From the NCBI GenBank assembly GCA_015039365.1, contig WION01000387.1, forward strand, positions 1-49,522: DNA of 49,522 nucleotides, written 5' to 3'. The notes beneath the pieces were generated by a model. The model made no database searches and was not told the DNA's origin. It was given only the letters and a program-made list of their open reading frames with translations. Position 1 is the stretch's first letter. The number at the start of each line of letters is the position of its first letter. Shown in pieces: positions 31,847 to 44,068 of the stretch. The translations under genes were made by a program, and so were the position numbers. The DNA is from Amanita rubescens. Taxonomy: Eukaryota; Basidiomycota; Agaricomycetes; Agaricales; Amanitaceae.

Positions 31847-34800
31847 CTATCCTTCCGGCCTCGACAAAGGATCGCATCGTGCTAATCGACTAGCCTCCAT
31901 GATACAAAATGGTGAAGACCTTGTGTAACCGCGACGACCCAATGGAAAAAAACCGTCCACTCTCGGCTTGCGGGTGAGGTATACTTCTCCGATATTGTCA
32001 CCGCTTATGACTACGACATCTTGTCCTTTGGATGTTGGCCTTTCTGGGAAAAGATACTTGGCCGGAATTTTGACAGGCTGTTGTTGCCTTGCGCTCACCA
32101 CGACTTGCCCTTCCCCTTCACCCGACAGAACAAGTACTCTTTGCCCTTCATATCGTCCTCTTGCAAAACCTCCTTGTTCGAAGGGGTCTGTTTTACTGTT
32201 ACGGACGTGGGCCCAGATACGCTTCGTCACCAAGTCACCTTTCATTATCCAGTTAGCGGGGATTACTTTGAAAGAATGTGTCAATTACAATTTTAAAGTT
32301 TGAACACAACCACGTACCTTGATTTTCGTATGATATGTTGCCATCAAGCCTTCGAGGAAGCTGAGGCAGGTGTATCGCTGCCGCTGAATCGGGGGCCGTT
32401 GGTATTGGGTCCACATTCTCCACTGATCCACCCGTCCCGGATGTCGCACCACAATCCCGTTGCCCAATCGGAGTTTCATCAGGCCATGTTGGTTCATCTG
32501 CGCCTGGTGTCGTCGCTCTCACTGGTTGTACGATGGAAAGAGTCGGCAGTCGACGTCCCATCGTAGCGGGGGTTTGATACCGCCCGATGTAATAATCAGT
32601 AAGATCTCGACCTTGCTTTTCTCTGTAACGCATTCAGCTCGTCGGCAAAATTACATATCCTGTGCTTCACTCACCGATCATTAAGCAGGAAATCCACGTG
32701 AATATTCAACAAGCGCGTTCCTGCTCTGTTTTCGATCTGCATCATTCCTTCGCCCAAACTTGCTCGAATTCTACCATATAACCCCTTTTCCGCGTGATCT
32801 CCCGTTACTTGGACCCACGTGTTAACCAGCTCCTGGTAGTGATCATACTGAGCAAGAGAATGACGCTCTTTCCTCCACCTCTCTTCCAATGGGCCAACAG
32901 GGGCTTCCTTGCACGGATCTACCTCTAAAAACCAATGTGGCACTGTAAACTAGAGCAATGGCCACGTTAATCTTCGATCGACGACCTATCATGTGCATGT
33001 ACCTTGGTATTCGGTCTATCACCAATGACGTCAACACCCAACTCCGTCACTTTCCATACCCTACCCCTTTCTCCAAAATCAGCTGACATGCGGCTAACGA
33101 CGCGCACAGAATCCCCCACTTGAATCTCATGAGGCAAGCCGCGTTCAAAGCTATCGTGCGGAATAAGTTGCCAGCTTTGCACGTGAAACTGTTTCAAAGT
33201 TAGTCATTTAATGTCTGACCAATAGAACAACGTACATTTTCCTTCGCGTCGCGATCGAATACCTCGATTTCACCTTCACGGATACTCACTACCCACCCTT
33301 CGCGGTTCAGGTTGGAAGCTTTTGCCACTTTTACCTTGTCGCCCACCTCGTAGAATCTTCTAACCCAACGAGCATCTATTCCCACCTGCTCCGTGTTGTT
33401 AATGCACAGAATTACTTCATCCAGGAAAATATCATCGATAATTCCCCTTTTCATAACACCCTCCACGTTTGCCTCTACTTTCTGCCCAATTTCGACGCAT
33501 GCAGCAACGTGATTCTCGTATGTCCACCGCATGAAGCTCGGATCCCGATTTACAAACTGTAATATTTGCCCACCGATGGTCATTCCCTCTGCAAAAATCT
33601 TTAGCTCGTTTAGCTCGGGTACCGCCGTTTCAGATTTCAATACGGCATGTGGTACTTCGAAGAATGCGAAAGGCAGCAGAAAATCATCCCCGCCTTTAAC
33701 CGGTCTCCAACCGTGACTATCGGGTTTGGTCAGCCGATATAGGGGCATATTGATCACCTCGAGATCGTAACGAATGTTCGGGTGCCACCACACTGTGGGA
33801 TCCATCATATGGGCGGCGGGCGGGGCCTGCCTCGCCAGAACGGGATCGCCCAACAAGGGTTGTAACAGTCGTTGCATTCGTTTGTATTTTTTCCGCGTAT
33901 TCGAATTATCTTCACCCTTCAAGATTGGAACCGGTAGGCGCGGGACCATACAGAGGAAAACGGTTGACTCGGTCATCCCGTCGATATATACCAGATCGTT
34001 GGCGTATTTGAGTATCCTTTCGTCCATTTTGTTATCCTTCGATAACAATTCCTTCAATTCGGATCTTCTTTTTAGTCGGCCCCAAGCAGGAACTGTTATC
34101 CGTCGCCCCCGATGTTGCCACTTCAGCCATGTCAAACGTTCCTCAACAGGTACAAAAAAAATTTGAAGTGGGTGAGTGAACGTCGACAGATCGATACACA
34201 GTTTCTCCACATACTCCCGACAAGCTGATTCCATGCAAATCCACTTTTGGCCGCCCGGTGGCAGAAACACTGTGAGAGCCAAACGGGGCCACGCCTGAAG
34301 GCGCTCGTTGAGGAGGAAAAAACTTTCTTCTTCGGTTCCGTCCTTCATCGTCAACGTGTTAATCGCCAAACAAGAGCAGAAATAGTGATAAACTCACTCG
34401 CACCCGAACTCTCCATAGGGGAGGATCGTCGTCACTTGGCATTCGAGTTACGCCGTCAGCGATGGAGGTGATATTGTCGTTCCAGAAGTCCGAGTCGTCC
34501 TGGGAACCGTCTTGATTTTCATCCTGAGGCACTGCTATCTGCGCATCATATCGATTAATCACTTCTTCTAGTCGGCAATCTTGACGCATTCTGTCATTGC
34601 TAGCCCTCGCTACCGACGGATCTAACACAGGGCTACAATTTCTGTTGGAAAGCGCGCTAGGAACGGCGTCATCCACTGCAGTCATAAGTTTCATCATGTA
34701 AGAGAACATATGTTTACAAGCACTTACAATGAGCATGGTCGTCTTCTTCTGACGATTCCAAGTCCTCCTCGCCGCTGTCGTCGTCGATGAAGCCATCCTC

Positions 34801-34952
34801 TCCTGTTGATATGGTATTAACATCAAGGAAACTTTTGGGCGTGCCAGCAACATACCGTCGTCATTCGAATCTGTTGTCTCTCCGTCTGCACCTTCCGATG
34901 CTTCAATGTCCACCAAATCCCGGACGTTTGCCTTCAAAAACTCGGTAAGCAT
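31847..34952 (-). CDS. SPT5-like transcription elongation factor (NGN and KOW domains)
   Basis: Eight exons, roughly 880-900 aa. The N-terminus is acidic (DGFIDDDSGEEDLESSEEDD), as in Spt5. The junction PLWRVRVR/DGTEEESFFLLN starts an NGN-like domain (WPRLALTVFLPP, WICMESACREYVEKLC, HPLQIFFVPVEERL). Several KOW-like segments follow: GQKVEANVEGVMKRGIIDD, EVGDKVKVAKASNLNREGW, IQVGDSVRVVSRMSADFGER, EGQRVLVLSGEGEGQVVV and KGQDVVVISGDNIGEVYL. Spt5 with Spt4 clamps RNA polymerase II during elongation; this protein lacks an obvious C-terminal hexapeptide repeat and is diverged, so it is a paralogue rather than the housekeeping factor. All seven introns are GT-AG and in phase. ATG 34,952 is the first Met of the acidic exon; an upstream exon is possible. 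Its place inside the candidate mobile element is the most unusual feature. Confidence 0.6.
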
Positions 34953-36184
34953 TCGGATCCCGTACAAACGCGAGGGCGACTACCATAAACCTCGTTTTCT
35001 TCCTCATCACGTCCTGGCCGGGGCTACCGGGTCTCTTGCCACTCTATCATGTCTTTGAGCCTGTTTCTGGTGTCGAAAATTGCCACTCTTACCGGCGCGT
35101 TCATGAACCGTCTTTTAGGTCTGAAAGAACCAGGGTCAGTTTCGTCTCGCACTTATTTATCACCATTCCTTTCCGGTATGATTTTTTTCTCATTTGAACG
35201 ACGAGACTTACGAAGATTAAAATGTAGATTATCCCAACTACAATACGATGCAAGGACTACAGGTTCTATGCTAATCGTGGAAGGACGAAAGGGGAAGGAA
35301 GCTTCGGCTACCCACTTAAGTACCAGTCTCCCGCGCTTGTTGTTCACGCCAAACTATTAACGTTATCTTCGGGAAGCTCCTCCGGAGAAGTTCGTCAACA
35401 AGCGCAAACGACCGCGGAAGGGGGCTACTTAAGGCAGCCTCAGTTCGTGGGATCTTTTTTTCGCCCCCCATCATGTGTGTCGGTGGGGGGGAAGGTGGAA
35501 GGTTTCAGAGGTATAGCGAGGGTCCAACGTAACTTTAGTGCACCCCCCCTTCGCAGAGTGATTGTAACGTGCATATACCATAATTTTAAGACGATGTCAT
35601 ACTCCCCGCCAAACTGGCGAACTGTAGGAATACGAATCACAGCTAAGGTACATCATAGTGCATCTCCACCCCCGTCATTTAACCAACACTAATTGCTTTC
35701 GGGATCCAGCTTTCACCCTCCTTTCCATTGCTCTTGGAGGCGCTTTGTACCGCTTTGGAGTATCTGCATTAGCAGTTGCTCGCCGTATGATAAATGGTTT
35801 CGTTCATGTTGTTCATGTGAAGCCCGGTGAGTGGTATTCTTAACGCGATGAATCCTCGCCTGTGTTCTTATCCATGTATAGACGCTGATCCCTACTTGAA
35901 TTTTATTCCAATCTCTCGTCTACTGGACTCAACGCTTGTTTTCCCCGTCGCACCCGCCGTATTACCCAAAAAAAAAACCATCAACGACTTGACCTATATA
36001 TGGTAATAGCGCCGCGCACTCCGGTTGGGGATGTCCGCATCATCTCTTCTCCCGAACATTGGCTTGGGAGCACCAAAAACCCGCTTACTACCATCATCCC
36101 ATGCCTTCTGAACGCAAGCCGCTACGTACGTGTAAGATTACCTCGTTTTATACGTTGTTCTGACAATCTTACGCAGCGCCGAAT
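34953..36184. other. Interior spacer between the SPT5-like gene and the integrase relic
   Basis: No supported gene. The sequence includes a TATA-like CTATATATGG near 35,992 and short frames without motifs. The SPT5-like promoter should lie at its left edge. Confidence 0.35.
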
Positions 36185-36552
36185 ATGGACGAGCTGAAAA
36201 GACGTACCAAACAATTATGGGTTCTTGGGTTCAACGATCTGGATATTTTACATAATTTGAAGGATTTCTACGACACTAACGCATATCAACTTGGGTTTGT
36301 ATATCCATCCGGCGCGTCCTACACTCAGCTAAACATTATAGGGCGAAGAAATTTCGGAAATTGCGCCACTCATGGGGCTTTGAAAGCGCTCGAAGTTGTT
36401 CACTCTCCGATGAAGAGATTCAGGTTAAATTCCGGCTATTCAAGCAGGATAACCCAAACGCTGGAGCTGGGCGGATAGTAAAGCACTTGCTAACGCGTCA
36501 TAAAGTCAGAGTACCCAAGTACGTGGATACATGTAATCAGTTCCAGAGATAA
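36185..36552 (+). pseudogene. N-terminal remnant of a second integrase-like gene
   Basis: Two exons joined by a 46-nt GT-AG intron read MDELKRRTKQLWVLGFNDLD, then ILHNLKDFYDTNAYQLG, then KKFRKLRHSWGFESARS and a helical segment EIQVKFRLFKQDNPNAGAG ending RIVKHLLTRHKVRVPK. The last pieces resemble the N-terminal helix-turn-helix region that precedes the catalytic core in this kind of fungal integrase (pattern FxxxNPNAGAGRI). The frame then stops at 36,552 and no catalytic core follows before the next gene, so this is a truncated copy. Confidence 0.4.
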
Positions 36553-36982
36553 TGGCGACTGATGTTAAATCACAGGAGTAGAATATCAAAGATCCTACGC
36601 CGGATAGAGCCGGAAGCAGTCCTTCAACGGAAACCAAAGATATTCTGACGACCTCGAGCTTTTCTCTATGTCGATCAATAAAAGAAACGTCATATAAAAC
36701 ATTATGATCGAATATATCGTAGAATCTAATGAATAGACGCGTTCTTCTCAGGTGTTCTCATCCTGCAAACAACATCCTTTAAATTTTTTCATGTACCGGA
36801 TGCTATCTACGTGTCCTCGGTGCAGCGGACGTCTGTTGTTAGCTCTATTAAAGCAGGCCACCTAAACGAGATCAACACTGTAACGGCAAGCTGCAGGCGA
36901 AAACAGAGCACACGATGAGGTGTAAGTCATCTCATTTATTCAAATCTGCTCATATACTTAATGATCCCCCCCCGCATAGTGA
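36553..36982. other. Spacer, no gene seen
   Basis: Lies between the integrase remnant and the convergent end of the helper gene. No coding exon, repeat or structured RNA recognised. Confidence 0.4.
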
Positions 36983-38619
36983 TCATTCGCCGTCCCTGAC
37001 CCCTTCTGTTCTACGGAAAACATTCTCCAGCTCCTTCACCCGGCGTTGGAATTCGTTGAAAGAACCATACAGATCTCGTTCCACCTCTCCAAGTTTCTTC
37101 AGCGGGGTACGCAGAATCATCTTCACCAAATCCAGTGAGTTCTGATGCGTTCGAGATAGGTCGCGGTTCTGATCTCCTAGTTTTTTGATGCAGTTTTCGG
37201 CGCGCAGATGCCAGGATCGGTGGTTAGCGAAAGTGGATAGGGCTGGTCCTGACGTTAGGCCTCCCGAGTTGATCTGGCCACGAAAGAATAATATTATATC
37301 GTCCATGGAAACCCACTGCTCATGCGACACCCGATATTTCTTCGCTTGGGTGCTTCCGGTGGTGTACGGTATTTGAAGACTGTCGCAAGCCTGTTTCACG
37401 AGCCTCGCGAAAATGATAATCGGAAACGCCGCTCCCAGAGTGCCCCGCTCCTCGACTACGTGTTGCTCATATATGCGAATGTATTCCTCATCAATTGCCA
37501 CCTTCAGATAAATGGAAGGGTCGACTTGCTCGTTACCCCTAGTGGAAGAAGATCCAGCGGGTGTGGATTCTAGAGCCTTTGTCTGGACGCCTGAATGCTC
37601 TAAGGACGAGCTTCCTAGCCGTGTATATCCGCTTGGTATATGTCGATTGACGGACATGGGTTCCTGACGTAAACGAACTTGGGTCAGAGGCACTTGCCGT
37701 CGTAGTACAGTTCACTCACATCCTGTTCGATAAAGTACATGACGAAAATTGGAGAGGAGGGCGAGGCATTCGCAGCAGTTTGAATGTCAACTGCTTCAGG
37801 GCAGGGATCGCATGGCTGCAGGAGCAATTTCGATTTCTCCACGTCCTCCAGCTTTCCCAAGACCTTGAATCCGTCACCCCACTTTCCTTGTAAATCGGCG
37901 ACTTGATGGACCCGCACCAATTTTTTGGCAGTGGCCACCAGGACTCTCTGGGATGTTACCATTTCCAGCATCCGACGCAGATTTTGGGTACTTGAATCGT
38001 CTTCTCGTTTCGCGCGCGCCACCACTTTATCGACCCTTGGGACTGAGCGCACTTTCATGCTCATGATCACTTCCTCCACCTCTCCAGTGGTCCTGTGAAG
38101 CCCAATGGCTATGACCGCCTCTTCAGATTCGCCACCTTCTGTGGTAGGACCATCTACATTTGTTGCTGGCGTTTCCAGCCTATCGCTGCCCTCGCTTGAA
38201 GTAGAACGAGGCCCTTCATTGATATGCGACGACGGAGGACTGGGGGTGTCAGTTTCGCGTATCCCCTCAGCCTGCTGGCTATCGAAACGGCAATTCATCT
38301 CCGCAGCGTCATGCAATAACTTATTAAGAGCGTTATTGGAGAATCCTTCCGCAGAAACTGGTTCATCTATCACAGCAAATTCATTTGCTGTAGGGGCGGG
38401 AGCGCTGGGTTCTGTGTCTGGGCAGACCGTTAACATGATAGAGGGCTGGTCACTGTCCTCTGTCGACATACCTGGGGGATTGGTCTGGGATGGCGGAGGA
38501 TTCTCGATAGCTTCTTCGGCGGAAGTGTTCAACCTCACTCGTCGATTGACGAGAGGCATCGTACCCTGTTCCAGATTGAGGGGGGCTCTGTGTGTTCGAG
38601 TAGAGCGTCGATTGGACAT
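36983..38619 (-). CDS. Unknown protein divergent from the integrase
   Basis: Two exons, about 540 aa. ATG 38,619 (MSNRRSTRTHRAPLN) is chosen over an in-frame ATG at 38,661 because it lies clear of the integrase promoter region. A GT-AG intron (donor after FIEQD, acceptor before EPMSVNRH) joins the exons in phase. The first 180 residues are Ser/Pro/Glu-rich and look disordered. A folded part follows (EEVIMSMKVRSVPRVDKVV, RRMLEMVTSQRVLVATAKKL). The C-terminus is helical and probably coiled-coil (LGEVERDLYGSFNEFQRRVK). No known domain is recognised. Head-to-head placement 104 bp from the integrase suggests co-expression, so it may be an accessory factor for transposition; that is inference. Confidence 0.55.
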
Positions 38620-38723
38620 TGTCTCGTCAGATAGCGGGAATTTGTTGCGAAATAAAAACAAATTCAGAAAATTTTAAATTCCGCCCCAAAACATCGCCCA
38701 CGTCGGCCGTCCTTGCCCTAGCC
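38620..38723. promoter_or_regulatory. Shared divergent promoter region
   Basis: Only 104 bp separate the start codons of the unknown partner (minus) and the integrase (plus). The stretch is AT-rich on the left (AAATAAAAACAAATTCAGAAA) and must contain both core promoters. Confidence 0.5.
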
Positions 38724-40476
38724 ATGGATCAGAGAGAAGCCCTGGTCAACGCGTATGAAGACCTAGGACAACGGGTTAATCAAAATTTGCGCATACAAAA
38801 TGGTGATGCGGCACGACTACAAGTTCAAATCGACGAGGTACGCGCGTTCGCGGCTGATGCAGAACGGGTATGTCGAATTTTCTCGTTACAATTGCAAAAC
38901 TAATGCTCGCACGTATGCAGGCGCGGGCTTTATTAACGCAGGAGGACTATGATACCCTCCAGAATTCAATTAACGACATGGTTGCCTCTTTAAACGAAGC
39001 CGTAGCCGTGGCATGGGATGAGATGGAGGGAGATCCAATGCCCCTTTCCCATAGGGAAGCAAGGGGGGGTCCTGGTCGTCCTCGTGTCCAAATCGACAAG
39101 AACTTACTGTCATTCACAATTCAAGGGATGACTTTGAAGGATATTGGAGACATGGTGGGGTGTTCGGCGAGAACGGTTCGCCGCCGCCTTCTGGAATATA
39201 ACCTTGCCCAGCCCGCCCCACCCGTCATCCAGGAAGTCGTCCACCCAGATGGGACGATCGCTAAGGAGTGGCATCCGACAGGACCGACTCGTTTCGACCT
39301 CATAGATGAGCCCGAACGCCTGGACGGCCTCGTGAGGGAGATCTTAGAATGTTTCCCCAATTATAGTCTGGAATTTGTCAGGGCCGGCATCAGATTTCAA
39401 GGTTATAACGTCCAGCGTCGTTTGATTCGGGATTCCATGACAAGAGTGCGAGGGTTGCAAGCACGCTTCGTCAACAGACCGATTGAGAGGCGCGTATATT
39501 CAGTGCCTGAAGTCAACTCTCTTTGGCATCATGATGGCAATCATAGTAAGTTGCATTGCTACTCGTTCCGTCGATCGGCCTTCATCGCTCTGCGTTAGAA
39601 CTCATCAGATGGAAATTTGTGATACACGGTTTTATCGACGGCAAGTCGCGCTTCATCACGGGAATTAGATGCAGCACGAACAACAAGGCGGTCACTGTCT
39701 TGGACCTCTTTCTTGAGGGCGTCGCAAACCACGGTCTCCCCAGTCGAGTGCGCGGAGACCATGGAACAGAAAATGTCAGGGTGGCTGCATACATGATACA
39801 TGAACGTGGTGATAATCGTGGGTCATACATATGGGGAAGGTAACGATGACAATCTTAGAAACCAATACTAAATCGTACTAATCATGAACTTAGATCTGTA
39901 CACAACATTAGGATCGAAAGGTTATGGGTGGAGGTGGGTCGCATAATTGTCGCAAAGTGGAAGCCTTTCTTTCAATCTCTGGAAGAGCAACACGGATTAC
40001 GAGTGGATTCAGCGGGCCATATTTGGTTGCTTCACCATCTCTTCCTCGACACCCTCAATAGCGACATCCAGCTATGGGCTGAGAATTGGAATACCCACGT
40101 GATGCGGCTCAAGGGGCGAAAGAACATGGCTCCGCGGGACATGTTCATGAGAGGATTAAGTAACCGCTCAGCCGTGATTGACGTTGGAGACGAAAACATC
40201 GGAGATGTAGAGCAATTTGGCGTTGATTGGGAAGGTTTGGAAGATGAAGAGCTCATCAGGGAGCTGCAGGAACGGGGAGAGAATCCCTTCGACAATTATG
40301 CGCCGGATAGACTGAACGAAGTTCCATGTGAAGCGCCGCATTGCCCTTTGACACAAGACCAAGTGGAGGGCTTGGATGCGTTTCTGCGGACAGAGTTTAA
40401 CATGCAATCAAACAATGTTCATGTCAAGACTGGCATATGGACACGAGCCCTAACGTGGTGCTTAGACCTATTCTAA
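38724..40476 (+). CDS. DDE integrase with helix-turn-helix domain
   Basis: Four exons (38,724-38,867; 38,921-39,545; 39,599-39,839; 39,894-40,476) encode 530 aa with all introns GT-AG and in phase. The N-terminal region is helical. A resolvase-type helix-turn-helix follows ([32 protein letters not shown]). The catalytic core has the retroviral-integrase-like triad: Asp in WHHDGNHKLIRW, Asp in [11 protein letters not shown] and Glu in [11 protein letters not shown]. Other core landmarks are [16 protein letters not shown] and [17 protein letters not shown]. The enzyme should cut and join DNA ends in the nucleus. Similar 'integrase core domain' proteins occur in fungi and animals, as I recall. 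No stop or frameshift is visible, so it may be active. Confidence 0.75.
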
Positions 40477-40609
40477 ATTGCATACGTATATAAACGCGAC
40501 GTATATTACGAATCGAAATTCAAGTCAGCCCTAACGTGGTTCTTAGACCTATTCTAAATGGCATACGTAAATAAACGCGCGACGTACATTACGAATCGAA
40601 ATTCAAGTC
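40446..40609 (+). repeat. 81-bp tandem duplication across the integrase stop codon
   Basis: Two units (40,446-40,526 and 40,527-40,609) share AGCCCTAACGTGGT, CTTAGACCTATTCTAAAT, GCATACGTA, ATAAACGCG and TTACGAATCGAAATTCAAGT. The first contains the last codons and stop of the integrase; the second lies in its 3' flank. Confidence 0.75.
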
Positions 40610-40731
40610 AACTGCATCAGGCGTCAATGATGGCAAGACTGCCCTTGTAAGTCCAGCGGATGTATTTTATGGTTCTATTTACTGACACTAGCGGTTTCTA
40701 GGTTTCGAGCCAATTTCTAAGGGTTCGCCTA

Positions 40732-43700
40732 TTATACTGCATTATAGTCATTGGCGGCGGTTGCGACTATCTTATGGAACCACAAGTCAAAAACCGGAAC
40801 ACCTGAGACCACCGGTTCCAGCAGCAGGTTCTGCACGTCCGGATCCAAATTCACTTCCAATTTTTTTAGGCACGTGGATATGCGCAATGGCTGGCGCTCG
40901 CTCGCGGGTTGCCGCGAACGCATATATTTCAGGCGCACCTGGTTCAAGGGAGTTAACGACTGTAGCCGGCGATGGAGGAGCAAGAACACACTTCGATATC
41001 TTTCTTATCATCTACGGGCAAAACAACAGAATCCGTCATGGCTTTCCAAAAGAGCGCCGGGCGCGTCGTGCGCGGCGACTTCAAGCTTTTTTTGTAGTCG
41101 GCCTCCGAGACGATGTTCCCCACAAGTTGGCGTGGATGTCCCTTACCTCTCATCCAATGGTAGAGACGAACTAGGAAAAGCTGCGCGTAGAGCTTGGCTT
41201 TGTCTTTGTGTTCTGCGAGACAGACATAATAGCAAGATATTCGTTTGTAGACGTCTTTAAACGATAGGATCCGATGGTTCCAAATCGTGGCCACAAGCTT
41301 GAACGCGTAGAGAAACCTGGCCCTATGGGTTTCACCTGGCGCTAGGGGCTACATTACCACATCCCTTTATCAAAATACACAACGAAGGAAGAAAGGATTA
41401 ACTTACCGGGAGAATGTCGTCGACTCTGCAGAGTTTCAAGCGTAACCCTTTCTGGAAGGCTTCGAATTGACGACGTTGCCATGGTGCGTGGTGGCCAACG
41501 AGGAGTGCCGTTAAGAGTGGGCGCACGATACCCTCGTGTTCATCACCCTCGCGCACACGCAGGAAAAGGGGTGCAGGTATCTCGGCCTGTGCAGCCCGGT
41601 CGATCAGAGTATTGTGAATCGGGTCACTTATAGAGAGCGTTGTATCTGGCGTCATGTTTAGGACGAGGGCAACAAGGTCATGGGTCTCCTTGTCAGGTAA
41701 CATCGCGAGTAGATGTTCAGGCAAGTAGTCTTGATACGGGCGCAAAAGGAAATCAAAGCATGAATCGTCTTGGAAGAAGGCTGCGTAAACGAGGAACGGG
41801 TTGACTGGATAAGGCTCAAGCAGGAGTTGCACCATCACTAGTGCCATCAACACGCCATCTGTTTCATAATCTATATATGCGGGCGCGCGTATAAGATTGG
41901 GTGGAAGGGACATATCCAATGTGCGATAGGCTCCACCTTGGAAGGGAACCCAACGGTTATCCCCCTTTACGCGTAGATCAAGAGCACCTTGATGAACACT
42001 TTGTGATGGCCCATCGCCAAGTGCGGGAATCTTATTCTTGCCTCTGAACCTGAATGAGATCATGCTCGAGCGACGTGCAATGCCACTTACATAAAAAAGG
42101 GTCGCAGTGAAGACAACAACGCGCTACTGTTCCGGATGTTGCATGTGATTTGCTCAGGGTCTTCGGGTTCGTATTGATACGGCGCGGTGCCTGATATCAA
42201 TGACTTCACCAAATGGACGAATGCCGGTGAGGCCAGCTCGATTGAAGGCGCGCCGAGACGGAACACCTGGTGGATCGACTGAGAACGGATATGAAGCTGC
42301 CAGACTCTGATATCGTCCAATCGTGGCAGCTGTACTTCGCCTTTATCTGCCGAGGGATCGTCAACTTCTTCATACAAGTCGAGATCAATTGGCGAATCTG
42401 CCCTGTCGTTTTCAATGTCGTCCTGCAATAGCGTCGTCGCGTCTTCGCCCTCATTTCGGGTTTCTACCATTTCGATGTCGCTATCGCTGGTTTCCTCAGA
42501 AGATGTAGAATTCTCGCCTGGGCGGCGCCGCTTAGCGTTGCCGGGCTTGAGCTGTAGATATGGATTGGCAAGAGAAGCGATCATTGTGGCAACTCTTACC
42601 GTGGGCGATGAGATGCGGCGTCGACGGCCAGAAGCCTGAGTTGTTTATATCATGGGAGGACTTTCTGATTTAAAAAATCACCTACAGATGAACTAGCGCC
42701 CTCTGCTGATGGGCATTCGTTGTTAATACATCCTCCATTTCTTGCAATGGGTTTCAGTTTAAGCCATTTGAAGGTATCACCACCGAGAAGGCGCCATGGC
42801 ATGCAAGCGTGTTGAAGGCGATTCAGTGGTCCGTCGGGAATGGGGCCTCGAAGGTTACCACGTGTAGGGGCTAACAGATAGGTATGAATCAATTGCATGG
42901 ATGATAGCGAAAGAGGACTGACCAAGCAAGAGAAAAGGAGCCTCACGTGTATTCGTTTGAACGAGAACGATCGTCGCATGTTGGCGCAAGAACTCGGTAG
43001 TGAATTCGGCAAGACCTGCTAAGCCCACTTGGAAAGCCCACTTCGACCTCTTTTGCTTGGATTTGGATTGACCCAACACGTCCCATGCGAGGCTATTGAA
43101 CGTGTTGCCGTCGTCATCGTCTGGGCGCTTGAGCTGGAATTCGTTGGCGTCCAGATGCAATTTCAAGGCACGATCAATCGTCATCCATGGATTGGGCGCA
43201 TTTTGACTTAATTCTACATGAAACACCAGATTATGTCTCGACAAGTGGTCGACGACTACACCAAGCTCCCTGATGTTGAAAACAGGTTCGGGTGGCGGTT
43301 GTCCTGCGTAGGAATAATTGTTATCAAGCTAAGAAGTTTAAGTGACATGTTATCATGAAACAGGGAGAGAGGGATACGCACGACAAATGGCCATATTGCA
43401 CAATTATATTGAATAATCGTGGACGCGGCAGAAGGCACTTGTGGAATAGGGACGGACACTTGGCTGCGGCTTCTGCGTGCTTTGGAGGGACGATGGTTCG
43501 CTGCTGCCTCCATTCTCTGGCGATTTGCTGTGCTGACGGCCGCGGTGGCATTCGTCCATGAATGTAGTGATCGATTGCCGACATTAGCAAATGCACGCGC
43601 GGGAGGGCTACGTGCCACCTGAGCGGCGGCTTCGGTGGCATTGGGCTGAATTGGAGAAGCGGCAGCTGCAGCAGCAGAAGCTCCACTGGCGTTTGCCTCG

Positions 43701-44068
43701 GCTTGTGTAGAGACAAGTATCTCGTGGAGGTCGAATGACTGGCCGCAGACACATAACGTAGGGTTATCTCCTTGATTCTAAATAAAAAATCAGACGCTAA
43801 CTAATCGGATGGTAAACAGACGAGTTACATGGGGATGATACCCTCCGCAATGGCTTGAAAGGCATCCACCTTGACCTACTGATGGTGGAGGTGGGACTAT
43901 ATGCATCCACCACGGATGCTGGCAAATGCAGACCTCATCGGGACTCTTAGGCATCCGCCTTAAGTTGATGCCATCATCTTCTCGAAAGACGGCCTTGGGA
44001 CAGCGGCACCCCTCTCTCAGAGTGCAATGGGCGCGTATTGCCAAAGCTGTTGGGATAACTTCTGGCAT
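40732..44068 (-). CDS. Large protein with possible HECT-like ubiquitin-ligase C-terminus
   Basis: Nine exons, roughly 900-950 aa. The N-terminus has paired cysteines (CTLREGCRC, CICQHPWWMH, CLSSHCGGYH, LCVCGQSF) that could bind zinc. An Ala/Ser-rich linker follows, then a folded region (FNIRELGVVVDHLSRHNLVF, RGNLRGPIPDGP) and an acidic stretch. The C-terminal 400 residues resemble a degenerate HECT domain: GDGPSQSVHQ, YETDGVLMALVMVQLLLEPY, VNPFLVYAAF, then ALFWKAM and a Cys motif LRISTCLKKLEV about 45 residues from the end. Reading the last part in frame needs a 56-nt GT-AG intron after SVVLP; without it a 2-nt shift would appear. If HECT-like, it would transfer ubiquitin from that Cys. ATG 44,068 (MPEVIPTAL) is chosen; the frame opens at 44,125. 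Confidence 0.45.

Noticed and set aside
40990..41020. Apparent 2-nt frameshift (GTGTGT slippage) in the HECT-like gene
   Set aside because: A 56-nt GT-AG intron starting GTAGAT and ending CTACAG restores the frame in phase and removes the problem.
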